A stretch of 64,000 nt of DNA, taken from NCBI GenBank assembly GCA_048013815.1, contig CM106586.1:23808001-23872000 (forward strand). Direction: 5' to 3'. Below are positions 9,801 through 21,423 of this stretch, piece by piece. Numbering within the stretch: the first letter of the stretch is position 1; each line of letters starts with the position of its first letter. The stretch comes from Setoptus koraiensis (lineage: Eukaryota; Arthropoda). The translations under genes were made by a program, and so were the position numbers. A model generated the notes under the pieces. That model saw nothing but the letters and a program-made list of their open reading frames with translations, made no database searches and was not told where the DNA came from.

Positions 9801-12800
9801 ATGTCATTATCATCATGTGTGTGTGTGTCCTCAATAATTGTCCAATGTCCTTGTGCCAATTAGCAAACGCTTGACAAGTGTCACTGTTGGCCAGTGGCCC
9901 AACTACCTTGCCTACCTGACAGTGTTAGGCTAACACGTAAGCCGGCTACCTGGTGCCTTTGCTCCAATGAGTGCACTCAAACGGGCACTGACATGACGTA
10001 ACCAGCCACAAAACTACCGTTACTGGTCAGCCAATGATGACATGATGCACCGGCGACCTGCGCATAGATTAGATAGTCATCGTTACGACTGGTAGTTGGT
10101 GGCGCCAAACAGACGCCGACATGACCGACACTGACATAACCGACGCTGACATAACCGACACTGACAAAACGGATGGTGGGTGGGTAACGGGACAGACAAG
10201 TGTGCAGAGCAGCGGGCATGGTTTCGAAAAAGAAGAGCCACTGACAGTTGTGACTTGACTTTTAGACGCGCGCCAGGCAAAACATACAAATGATGCCGTC
10301 GTCAATTAGCGCATTTGGTGTTGCCCGAGTCGCCACCATTCGGCCGAACGGACGATAACTGGTTGCATAACTGGTTTGTGTCGCATTGCAAAACACTTGC
10401 AAGCGTCAAGTGATTGCTTTTTGCCCGCTTTCGCTCACCAAAGTGCAAGTGATGGCCGCTTTACGAGTGCCAAACGGCCTGTCGTTGTTGTTACTGTTGT
10501 TGTTGTTGTGTGCGTCATGTGATCGACCGTTACATAACCGCGCTCATATCGCTTAGATATCGGCCTTATCTGGTGCACAACTGACCGCACAACCGACTGG
10601 CCAGTTGGAGCTAAAGTGACCAGCTGAACAAGACCACCTAGTTGCTCTAGTTGCAACTTGTGCACAACATTGGCAAGCTAGTTGTAGTTGGGAAATTCCT
10701 ACTCATTAGGGCTCACACACAAATTAGTTGGCAGTCGTATTAGCTGTGGCCGGAATAGTCGCTTACGATAAAACTGTGCGAACGAGTCTCGACAAACGGA
10801 TTGCTCGTTACAACAACTCGACAGTTACAACTCAAGGTGTTGCGACTCTCAAGAGCCAGCCTGTCGAGTTGAGGGTCTCGGCATGTTGAAAGGCAAACGG
10901 AGAAGAAGAGGTTTGTCTCTCAAAAGTTAGTTAGTGGCATCGTTGAATACTATTCAATGAATGGAGTCAGTAAATTGTATTGCGAGCGTAGTAAAATATT
11001 GCAATAGAGAGAGAGTGACAACAATTAGCGTTTACACAAGCGCTTTAATCTTGTGACGAGTTTTTAAGGCATGCAACTCAATGCAAATTGACATTGCATT
11101 CAATTTTCAATTGCATCGCTCTGATATCGGTCTGATATGAGTGTGACATGACGCTCCGATTGAAAGTCGCTGTGAGCGAGTGTCGCCGTTCAAGGTTACG
11201 CAACACGAATTATTATAATACCAGCATTATAATGGCAGTGATACAATATTAAGCGGGGGCATGCATACACACGACGCCAATTGGCAACAATTGCAACAAC
11301 AACAGCGACAGCGGCAACAACAACAGCGACAACAGGCGTCTATTCATTGAATTACGTCGAGGGCCAGCTCGTTGTTATAAGTAGCCGTCGGATAATAACA
11401 TTGCCATTGTTAACAAATTCTATTTGTGATAATATGTCTATATAAAGAGCGCACAAAGACGAGGCGACGACGACGAGTGAGCGGGCGGCCGGACTCACAA
11501 TTGAGTTTTAACTAAAAAGTTTCGACTGAAAAGTTTCGGCTGAAAAGTTGCGACCGAAGAGTTGCGACCGAAGAGTTTCGACTGAAAAGTTTCGAGAATG
11601 GAAACGAGCGCACGAATAAATAAATAGGCGCAACAATTATGGTTATGATAAACAAATAACGAGCCACGATCGCTCGTTATTTGGCTCTCTCGCCGGCCGT
11701 CCAGCCATCGAGCCCAACAGCCAGCCCAAGAGCCAGAGAAGCCCCCATTTCGCAAACACTTTGCATCGGCCGGGCGAGCCGAGCTGGCGTGCAACCGTTA
11801 CAACAGCGACACATTGACACTGAAAAGTTGATTGTCGATCTGTGTCTCTCAACTTGTATCTGTGGCTGTTACAAGTTGTTGCCAGACAGTGTCTTGACCG
11901 TCGCTTACAATGGACAGCAGCGACAGTGAAAGCGAACTCGCTTGCACTTTGCGAGAGTCGAGAGTCGCCAATCGGGACAGCGACAGAGTCAATTGTCGAT
12001 TGTTTGCCTTGGTGTGTCTAATTGCAGATCTGGCTGCCAGTCGACATGCTAAACACGCCAAACGGGACAGAGCGAAAAGAACGACAATGAGCGAACGTTC
12101 GGTACGGATCCGAACGTAACGGGGATGCGTATTTGTTGCGTATATCAGCGCCATTTGTTGGCAATCCGCCTTTTCGGTTATTTCAAATAACTTATTTGTC
12201 GGCCGCGCAGTTGGCAATTATAAACTTGATCGCACAAGCTCATTTGCTCGCTTGCTCACTTGCTCACTTGCTCATCTGCTCACATGAACCAGCGAGACAG
12301 CGAGACGGCGAGAGAGAGCCAAATGAGCAATTGCAAATAAATAATATTGCTGGCTGGCAAATAATATCGTTGGCCCGCTTGCTAATCATAATGTCAGTGT
12401 TGCCATTGGTTGGCTTGGCGTGCCGGTCAGTGCATTTCAACTAGAGTGTTTGTGTTGGTTTGTATGTGCGGTCACAGTGGCCTTATGAGCGCAGTTGGGC
12501 ACTGGATGCAATTGGATTGAATGGCGGCTCAGTGCGATGCGTTCAATCCAACGGCAATGGCAATAATAATTAGATTAGTCGCTATGGCCACAACCACCAT
12601 CAGTTGCCATGTAACAGCGTGTCTGTCCGGACTGATGGTTGCGTAACAAGCCAACGAAAAGTACATGACTTGATGCGACACTCGCCTGTTAATACTTGCA
12701 ATACTTGCAATACCTGCAATACAGTTACTAATGCGGTGCACCTACAATATCAATAGAGTATCAATAGAGCGCAGTCATAAACACGAGATTGAGTGAGTGA

Positions 12801-13690
12801 AAGTGAACCCGTTGACTTTTGCAAACCCGTTGACTTTTGACAGAGTGCAAGTTTGCAAAGAGCGCGCTCACATCCAAGGAACGCGATGATCAAATGAGCG
12901 GCATTATTATGTAACAGCGGGCATTCAATTAGTGCTGTTCATGCACTCACACACGTGAACGGGCAAACTCGCTGCATGGCACTCTTGTGAGTCACAGGCT
13001 CGCCAGAACAGCAATTGAATTAGCGGCCACATTAGCATAAGCACGAACAACAACAACAACAACAACAACATTGAACATTGAATTGAGCGCGGCGCAACAG
13101 GTTGCGGGCCGCCAGTTGACACGCTGTCGCTGTCGTTGTTGCTGTTGTTACTGTCGCTGTCGCTGTTGTTGTTGCCGCTGCTGTTGTTGCCGCTGCTGTT
13201 GATATGCCACTGATTGCGTTCAAGTTCGTGCCACACTCTTTACATCTCACGACTGTCGAGACCGTTTTGGCGAGCGACAGTTCGTTTGGCAGGCAATCGG
13301 CGGACAGCGTTTTAAATCAATTTCCAGTGGCTGGCGCCGTTGTCGGTGGCGCGGCTCGCAAACTGATAAACTGACAACGAGAAAATCTGATTGCCGGCCG
13401 TACGGCTGGCACATTGTGTGCTGGCTTGTCACATTGTCTGTCCGCCTGACAACTCTGGCGCTTGCGAGCCAACGAGACAGAGCTGTCAAACGCGAGCGGC
13501 TCAAACATAATGAAACATAATGAAACCTGTGAAACGTTGCGACGCGAGCTTCACCCCAACCGGCCACTCTGACGCGAATCCGCCAAATCTGTGCAAATCG
13601 ATGGCTGCGCCAGTTCATGCGCCGATTCATGCGCCGATAAAGAACAATATGCAGCTTACGCAACACTCGTCGGCCGCTAACCGTTGTTGT

Positions 13691-13722
<32 letters not shown>

Positions 13723-16700
13723 CTGTCGTTGTTGTTGCTACTTCCGATAGGTCGGACAGTTATCGAGTTGCATGGACAGGCTACTGGCTGGCCAGCGCAG
13801 TCGCATTGGTGTGTCACAGGTATCAGCTGAGTGTCAGGTATCAGCTGAGTGTCAGGTGTGTATGAGTCGGTTGCAAAATTGTTTGGCTGTCAAGAGTCAT
13901 CTCACAATCACAATATTGTCAGGTAACACACAGGTAAGTGGCTGCTTGAGCAAGTGTCACCTATTGTTGCCACCATCGGCGCCACTTGTTAGTGGCAGCC
14001 ACTGTCAGCTGACTCATGCTCATGATATCTCAGCTGACACTCATGATATCGCAGCTCATGCCTGTCGAAGCGCCCCCAAAATTATTCTTGCTGCCTTATT
14101 CTTGCTCACCTGGCCACTATTGGCCAATATCCGCGCATTTCCACTTGTTCGCCTGTCGCTGCTGCCTGCCGTGAATGGCGTGAATGCCGTGAATGCAATA
14201 TCCGAATATCGCACAACAGTGACCAGGCCGTAAACACACACACACTCTGTGACTTTATGACACCGGCGATATTAATTTTGCCAGCTTAGATTTGCCAGCG
14301 TCTCTCGCAAGCCTCTAACAAGATTGTGAGGTGGCTGCTGTTGCGCTTTTGTGCCGCTACGCTGGTGTTATTTCCAATGTGCGTCCATTGCGTCACTGCA
14401 TTATTACGTCGCTGGGTCGTTGCATCATTGCGTCGTTGCGTCGTTGCGTCGTTGCCTCGTTGCATCATTGCAGCAAGCACAACAAGTGTGATAAGTACGG
14501 CGAGTATAATGAACAGATGATATCATCACCGGCCGGCCATCGGATGAGCCTGTGATTTCTCTCTACATTCCGCATGACATATAAGGCGCCCTCCTGATCG
14601 CTCATGCCCAATCGCGCAATCTTGCGCTCAGCCGCTCGCTCATCTCGCCGAGCTCATGCGAGTGGCCATGCCAACTGACGACCGACGACCGGCGACCAGC
14701 GACCGGCGACAACATTATCATATATCACCCACAATACACGGCATGTCAGCCACAATTTAGCGTATATCACCGGCTCACGGTGCGTTTGGGCTCGCAAGCG
14801 CACTGTGAGCGGGCAGCGGGTGGATTCGGTTACAAGTTGCAGCCACTTTTGCAGTTATCACACTCATCGTCATTATTATATATTATTATCGCCACTATGC
14901 TGATGGCGACTCGTTGCTTGTGCTCGGTGAATGCATTTGCGTCTGCTGCAAATCGCTGCTCACATATATCGCTGTTTACATGTATCACTGGTTACATGTA
15001 TCGCTGTATATGGCGAGCACACGCCGAGACTGACTGAGGTGTCTATGAGTCGACCATTAGCCGGCGTCTTGGCGAGACCGGTAGCGGTCGTATTTCATCG
15101 TCGTGAAAATGACTATTATCACGCTGATTATTGTGGCGAGTTTACGCTAGAACACACACAAACAACAAGTGGCTGGTCTGACAGTGGCGCTGGCAAGCAA
15201 GGTGTATTGTTCCATTAAGTTGTTGCGAGTTGCTCGAGCGCCGATGAGACGCCAACACAACAACAACACAACAACAACACAACAACAACGACAACAACAA
15301 CAAATCATGAGCACCGATAAAGTGGCCACAGTCGCTGCTGCTGAATGCATCATGCTGATCATTAATGTTGGCCAGTTATTATCATCATTATTGTTGTTCA
15401 AACAAACAAACAAACAAACAAGCCAGAGAAAGCTTGGCACAGGTCGCAAGCAAGTGTTGCGCACAATTTATGGCAGCTCGTTTCTTTCTTGTCGACTAAA
15501 TGACTCGACTAATGAAGCGTGCACAGCTACTAGTCAAGTGCAACTCATCATCGACCTGGCGACTCTCGATAAAGTCAATGTGACACAAAACGACACAAGC
15601 GCAATCTGACGTGCAACATGTCGGCGAGCTCGCCATTTGTCGACAGGCTTGTCGGCGGCACGACGAGCAAACACGAGCTCGCTGGCATCATTAATGATTA
15701 ATTGCGTTCGCTCACTATATGCCGACATTTGCTCGTTTGCTGCACTTTATTTGACTTTCGCTTTCACTTGGCACTTGTTGAGCGTCACATCGCGAGCTGA
15801 TATAGGGTGTCTCAATCAAGCGGGCCTGTTTCTACAGATTATGCTACGCTACCTTCCACAGTGCATTGTCTTCACACAAACACTGCGCGCTGCTTCCAAT
15901 GTGCACCGATGGTTTATGAAATATCCAACAGAGGCGCTGCTCACACTTTGTTCAACGAAGAATGCACTGCAGCGCGGCTCTCGTGGACTTTTTGTAAACT
16001 AATTTAGGTGCATCAGAAAAACCTGTGCCGCTTGAATCGCACAGTTCGTGCGTAAGCTTGACTTTGAGCGTGTTTATTGTCGTGGTACAACAGCAGCACA
16101 TAAAACTACTTTGCACTGTCTGTGCTTGTGTGCTGCACATGTGTTTCTGGACTATGCTGGCTTGATTAAGACACCCTATACTTTTACTCGTCGCCACACT
16201 TTTGCGCTCGCACCTTTGCTTTAATGTTACATGCCAAACAAAGCAGCTTGCTGTTGCGTAACTGCTCGACAGACTAACCGACCGGCAGACAAACAGGCAG
16301 ACAAACAGGCAGACAAACAAGCGGACAAACAAACTGACAAACAGACTGACAAACACAAACCCACTGACTGCATAAATGGCTGCCAGGCTGATTGATGAGC
16401 CCACCAAACAAACGGATAATAATCGTTGATACGCGATACTCAGCGAGCCATTAATTCAATTGTGTGATGCGTCATCGCCTCTCGCGAGCTTGCCCACATT
16501 AGCTTGCCAACATTTTGTTGTTGTTTGTTGTCGGCTGACATTCACCTATTCGTATTATCATTGATAGTATAAGTTATACGCTGTTGTGCTAGCGTTCGTA
16601 TTGTTCGCAATCATCGCGGTCCATATATTGTCCGCCAAAAGTGCCCCGCCTGTGCGGTTATTTCGCCGCTCGGGTATTGGGGTGTTCGGGGTCAGGGTGT

Positions 16701-18806
16701 CACAGTAATCATAATGCAGGCATTATCACAAATGTGTGTCTCTACAATTGGGCGAAATGCTGAGCTTTACATAGACCAACGGCGATAATTGATATGCCAG
16801 ACATAAATATTACATAACCAACAAACGAGAGCATGACTCCAGCAATATCTAGAGCAAGATAGCCAGATAGTCAGTTGTAAAGTGCAGCAATAAAAGTGCT
16901 GTTGTTGTGGTTGCGTTGTCGTCTAATGTACTGATATACTAATACTGATATACTGATATCCTAATGCTAACATACTGATATACTAATACTAATATACTGA
17001 TATATTAATACAGCACCAATTTATCAACTCGAGCAGCTAACGCAACCGTACCCAACAATAAATTTTGCCTATTGTTCGCGCTGAGCAATACATTTTATTG
17101 CCATCGCACTATGGTTTGTTATCTGGCAACAACCAAATTAACGAATGCACAAATATCAGATCAAATACAGATCAAACTCAGATATGATCAATTCACATCG
17201 ATGGTGAGCCGGCTAACGACAAACCAACAACGAGCGTCAGGTTCAATATCAATAGTAGCGGCGCCAACATGGACAAACCGATGGATAGATTAATCGAGAG
17301 AAATTTTCGCTACGACTTTCGCTATTGGAATTACTCCGAAATTTTTTCTCTCTAATAAAAAATTATCTGGCGGAAACTCTGAGGGAAATGCACCAAGCTC
17401 TGTGGGAAATATACGGAAATGTGAGGAGATTGCCCGAAAACGTGCGGAGTTTGCAGAAATGGCCCGAAGAATTGCGGAAAGATCGCGAAGAATTGCGCGA
17501 AAATTGGAGGAACATTTGCGAAAAATGTGAGAAATTGCGCGAGGAGTGGAGGAAATTGATGGAAATGGTCGGAATTAAAGCAAGATGAAATGTGTAGATT
17601 GCATGCACTCACCTCAAACACGTCGCCGGAGCATATTCTTGCGAAGCCCTGGATGCTCCTGATTTGCAGCATGAAGGTGCCCATGAGCGACTCGAGTTCT
17701 AGTTCAATTTTGTCTATGGTTTCCATGAATTCTTTGATGCTTGCTTTGGCAATCTTACTGTTAATGGTGCCATTGGATAGTGCCGAGGCCAAATGAGTTC
17801 TAGAGGACGTTAGTTTGCCTAATGAGGCCGATGAGAGCGACGCCGACGATAGTGCGTAAGCTCGCGATATGGTGCGCACACTTTGGCCCATTTTTAAATG
17901 TAACAAATAAGTGTCACGAAGATCGTGCAATCTCATTAATTGATTTTCTAATTGTTGAGCGTATTTGTAGGCGATTTTTGTTTGTTGTTCCAAATCGAGC
18001 GTGACAGAGGACGAGGTGGACGACGAGTGATGCGAGGCGGCCGACAAACTGTAATTGTCCGCGTCGCCTTTCACCCTGGCCGCTATGTTTGATTTGCCAG
18101 ATAGCGAGAATTGTCTGTGTGGCTGTGACGGCTTGCGACTGTTGTTGCTTTTGTTGCTGTTGTTGTTGTTGCTGGCGTGTATTGGGTGATGATCGTAATT
18201 GTTGATTATGTAATGATTGAAACTTTTGCTTTTTCTGGACGCTGCACACTGATCGATGACCATGTCGTTGGCTAGCGATTGGCTGTTGCACAAGTTGGCG
18301 TTTGCGTTGCTGTTGCTGGCCGCCGTGGATGCGGCCGACGTTGACGAGGACGAAAAGGAATTCTTGAGATGATCACTGGCTGATGATTGGCTCGAATTTG
18401 CCGAGGGCCGCTGATAGTCGTGCATGCCGTAGTTGTAATAATTGTTGTTGTTGTTGCTCGCCGTTGTTATGCTGTCCATGTCGTAGTCGGGCGCATCTAT
18501 GGCTATGGATGCGCAATTGTAATTGTTGTAATTGTTGTGGTGATGCTGCTGCTGCTGTGATCTATGGCTTGCGCACTGAATTGTGGAATTATGTAATTGA
18601 ATGGGAGTTGGGGCGCCGCCGGACGCGTTACTGTTGTGCCGAGAACAACAACATTGCATCGATTGCACACTGACCGTCTTCAGGGCCCGCTGCTGCTGCT
18701 CGCTCTCCTCAATGTCCGACTGGGCCAACCGGATGCACTCAACGAGGCCCGCAGCGACGGCGTCAAACATGACGAGAGTGCGCTCGTTTGATAATTGACT
18801 GGCCAT
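6470..18806 (-). CDS. RIPOR: RIPOR/FAM65-family Rho-interacting polarity regulator, short form, two recognised coding exons
   Basis: RIPOR (FAM65) proteins bind Rho GTPases and shape cell polarity and migration. Two coding exons join in phase: 17613-18806 and 6470-6829, about 517 residues from the first ATG (18806). The conserved N-terminal RIPOR region is present: NERTLVMFDAVAAGLVECI near the start, LDLEQQTKIAYKYAQQLENQ (about 269-288), then ELELESLMGTFMLQIRS and GFARICSGDVFE, where the intron falls, continued by ITIKYGDNQKFKTKIRV, VLLGNKLCETKDLF and GSIKLNLVVTWNPLD. About 220 residues of His/Asn/Ser-rich low complexity separate the first motif from the coil. Vertebrate RIPORs run to about 1,000-1,200 residues; this one stops 30 residues after the conserved domain. 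Open frame continues upstream of 18806 without an ATG to a TGA, so a 5' exon is possible. The 3' end is convergent with ZCCHC8. Confidence 0.85.
6630..6635 (+). terminator. Possible ZCCHC8 poly(A) signal inside the RIPOR exon
   Basis: The first AATAAA on the plus strand after the ZCCHC8 stop, 183 nt downstream. If used, the ZCCHC8 3' UTR runs antisense through the last RIPOR coding exon. Confidence 0.35.
11513..11597. repeat. 14 bp tandem array, about six copies
   Basis: The unit is close to AAGTTTCGACTGAA, repeating every 14 bp with T/G and A/G variants (GTTTCGACTG, GTTGCGACCG). It lies in the RIPOR intron. Confidence 0.85.
14404..14470. repeat. GCGTCGTT-type short tandem array
   Basis: Repeated CGTTGCGTCGTTGC words with TCATTGCG variants; simple slippage-type repeat in the RIPOR intron. 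Confidence 0.75.
15803..16178. mobile_element. Tc1/mariner-type MITE, 376 bp, with TA target duplication
   Basis: The terminal inverted repeats are TAGGGTGTCTCAATCAAGC at the left and its complement with one C/T difference at the right (GCTTGATTAAGACACCCTA). TA dinucleotides flank both ends (15801-15802 and 16179-16180), as expected for Tc1/mariner insertion. The inner sequence encodes no transposase, so this is a non-autonomous element. It sits in the RIPOR intron. The superfamily is inferred from the TA duplication and GGGTGTC ends. Confidence 0.8.
16283..16356. repeat. 12 bp tandem array (GGCAGACAAACA)
   Basis: About six copies of GGCAGACAAACA and variants (GCGGACAAACAA, CTGACAAACAGA), 100 bp beyond the right end of the MITE. 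Confidence 0.8.
17613..18806 (-). CDS. RIPOR: RIPOR upstream coding exon
   Basis: 398 codons ending in GTGTTTGAG with donor GTGAGT. It carries the helical RIPOR segment and about 220 residues of Asn/Ser/His-rich repeats expanded from AAT/AAC/CAC codons. The frame stays open past the donor for about 80 further codons, but those residues are unlike RIPOR, while the spliced exon at 6829 continues the family alignment exactly. Confidence 0.85.
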
Positions 18807-21378
18807 TGTCTCATTAGTTGATAATTGACGTAATTGGTTTAATTGGTTGGTTGGCTGTTCATTTAGAGTGATCTCACCATCACATTTCACACATGCCAAT
18901 ACGCGTAAATGTTCACATGAATAATAAATGTTGTCGAGCCGGTATTGTTGTTGTTGTTCACCATTCGATCAGCTAGCGCCACCACAAAGACGCCATTCAG
19001 TTTGTCAATGTTGAATATCTCTTTTCGTGTCAGCTCGCCACTAAATGTTTCAATTGTTGTTGTGTCTCAACTCGCTTGCCGTGTGTTTTAATTAGTCGAT
19101 TAATGATGATAATATTTTATGTCGTCACTCCATAGGCACTTGTGTGAATGCCAAACACAGTTTGTTTATGCCACCATTTTGCTTATTATACGAGTTGTAT
19201 AATACAACCACCACCGACAACAACAAGTGCAGTGCGCGTCAGCGTTTGCGCATCACAAAGCTCATGTTTGTGTTGCCTCGACTGCCACCTGTCTGACACT
19301 TTTCTCAACTCCACTCCCCCGCACATACAAATTCTCAAAGTGCACTTGTCGCGCTCGACACATTTGTCCCTTGTACCCCGCTCACCAACAAAATACAAGC
19401 TCACCAATGGCATAAACACAACCGCAAAAGCCATTCGACGGGATAAATGGGCAGCGTACTTTGGGCATTTTCTTGTAGGCAGCTTCACCCGGCAACATCT
19501 TTTCTCCTAAAGTTTGTAACAAACTCTGTTTGGCACTGTTTCAGGGTGCTTTCCACAACTTGCCACCATTCAAATGAACAACGGCAATAATGCATAATTT
19601 GCATAATGTGAATTCACGCTCGCTCTCGCATGACAAATCCCACGTGACTTGTGCGACTCACGCGATTTCCGGTCCGGCAGTCAAGCACTCGATTGTTGTC
19701 ATTGGTGCTTACTTAAATGTATTACACAAATCGTTAGATAAATTCATTTTGATGGCAAATCGTCGCTGACAAGTTGCCCTTTGCTGGCTAGACTATCCAG
19801 CCTCTTCCAAAATGAATCACAACGATCAACTGTTACAAGAGTCCATCGCCAATTGCTTGCCGATAATTCTAATTGTTTTGTGAACTTATTCTGTTCACAA
19901 AATTTGTGACTGATAACTCTCTAGGTTATCACTAATAATAAATTATTATTAATTAATAGGCATCAGGTATTGGCCATTGTGTCAAGTGTTGTGTGCATGA
20001 GCCTCAAATAGTCTGAAATAGTCTCCCCATTGTGGTCTCCTCAAGCTACCCATATCGAATGAAGGTCGTCCATTCAGTGGACATTTGGGCAGGTACAAAC
20101 TTTTAGAATGTCATTTATCTTTCACCGGATCAATACCAATGAAGTAAACATCGTCTTGCTAGCAAATCTTGATTGTTGTGAAGCTGGCTTCTGGCTTTTC
20201 TGGCCGCTCACATAGTGAAAGTTGAGAGTTGCTTGTGACGCACTGCTAATCGTCTAATGAATAATGTCAAGGAGGCCAGATAAATCAAATCTGATTTGGG
20301 TGTCAAATCGTTAGTTACAAGTTCAGTTGACAAGTACACGAGCATCATTTTTAGCATCGTCACCAGCTATTATAAATCACATTAAACTAGTCACGTACTT
20401 GGGTACAGTTTATCAAGTCGACATTGAATAAACAGAGATACATTGACTGAGAGATAACTCATTCATTTGGGTGAATCATCAATCATCTATCACTGATGTG
20501 ATATCATCAAATATAATTATCATTTTTTAGTCACAGTGAGCGTATTGAGTTTTGACAAACGACTTGGGATCAAGTTTGCGTCAACTTTTGATGCTCTCTC
20601 GAGACTTGAGTCAGTCACGAGAGTAAGTCTCATAAATGAAGGAGAAAATTTTGTTTGTTGTTTGCTTCACCCGATCACCCGATTGCTGCGAACATTCAGA
20701 ATATTTCGAGCATTATAGATAATATCTGACAGATATCCCAGATATTCCAAGCAGCACAACCAACAACCGAAAAACAAACCAGCACAATCGGTTGGAAGCA
20801 AGTTGTTGACTTGATCAATGAAGGAAATCCGTTTTCAATTGAGCAATTCAATTGTGTTTCTACACAGTGCTTGCCAACGTAATATTATTGAATGCCGGTT
20901 AATCAAATCTCGGTAATACTGTGTGTTAATTTTGCGCATACCTAATTAGCTTGTTGTTTGTATCACCAGTACACTAGCATCTCTGGCTTGTCCGTTGGAT
21001 GGTGGTGGAAAATGTTGCAAAGGTGAGCCACAACTTATCATCGGCTGAGTGAATTGACTCAGTGTCTGTGATTATTACGTTACTTGTCAATCTATTTATT
21101 ACGTTGTTTGGGCATGTATAGCAGCATTATTCGCCATTATTCTTTGAGCAGTTGAAGTGGGTGCTGCACATCCAATCAGCTATGGAATTTCTAGTTGGAC
21201 CGTCCAAATTATGGACCTCATGGTGTCATCATAATTTGCATACCATTTGCACATGTAAACAAAGCAAATAATTAAATACAATTAAATACATAAGCTTGCT
21301 ATGAACAGCAACAGTGAATCTAGCCGGCAAGCTCGTCATCGTACAATAGCCAGTCAATTGCGTCATCATTTATTGATT

Positions 21379-21423
21379 GTTTGAATCATTGTCAAGTGAC
21401 AATTGTGAGACAATGATTCAAAC
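21379..21423. repeat. Hairpin with 15 bp perfect arms
   Basis: GTTTGAATCATTGTC is followed after a 15 nt loop by its exact complement GACAATGATTCAAAC. No known microRNA seed is recognised. Confidence 0.8.

Larger units (their letters stand above)
6830..17612 (-). other. RIPOR: 10.8 kb RIPOR intron
   Basis: Donor GTGAGT at 17612, acceptor CTATAG ending at 6830. No exon-like sequence was recognised inside. Contents: TTG/CAA trinucleotide runs (7559-7574, 10483-10509, 13682-13738, 15255-15303), a 14 bp array (11513-11597), CTCACTTG-type repeats (12238-12285), a GCGTCGTT-type array (14404-14470), a 12 bp array (16283-16356), and a 376 bp MITE (15803-16178). Six TTRYGTAAC 9-mers lie here. Confidence 0.7.

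Noticed and set aside
17352-17612. Continuation of the RIPOR exon frame beyond 17613
   Set aside because: A good GTGAGT donor ends the exon, and the spliced exon at 6829 continues the RIPOR alignment; the read-through residues are Phe/Pro-rich and unlike the family.
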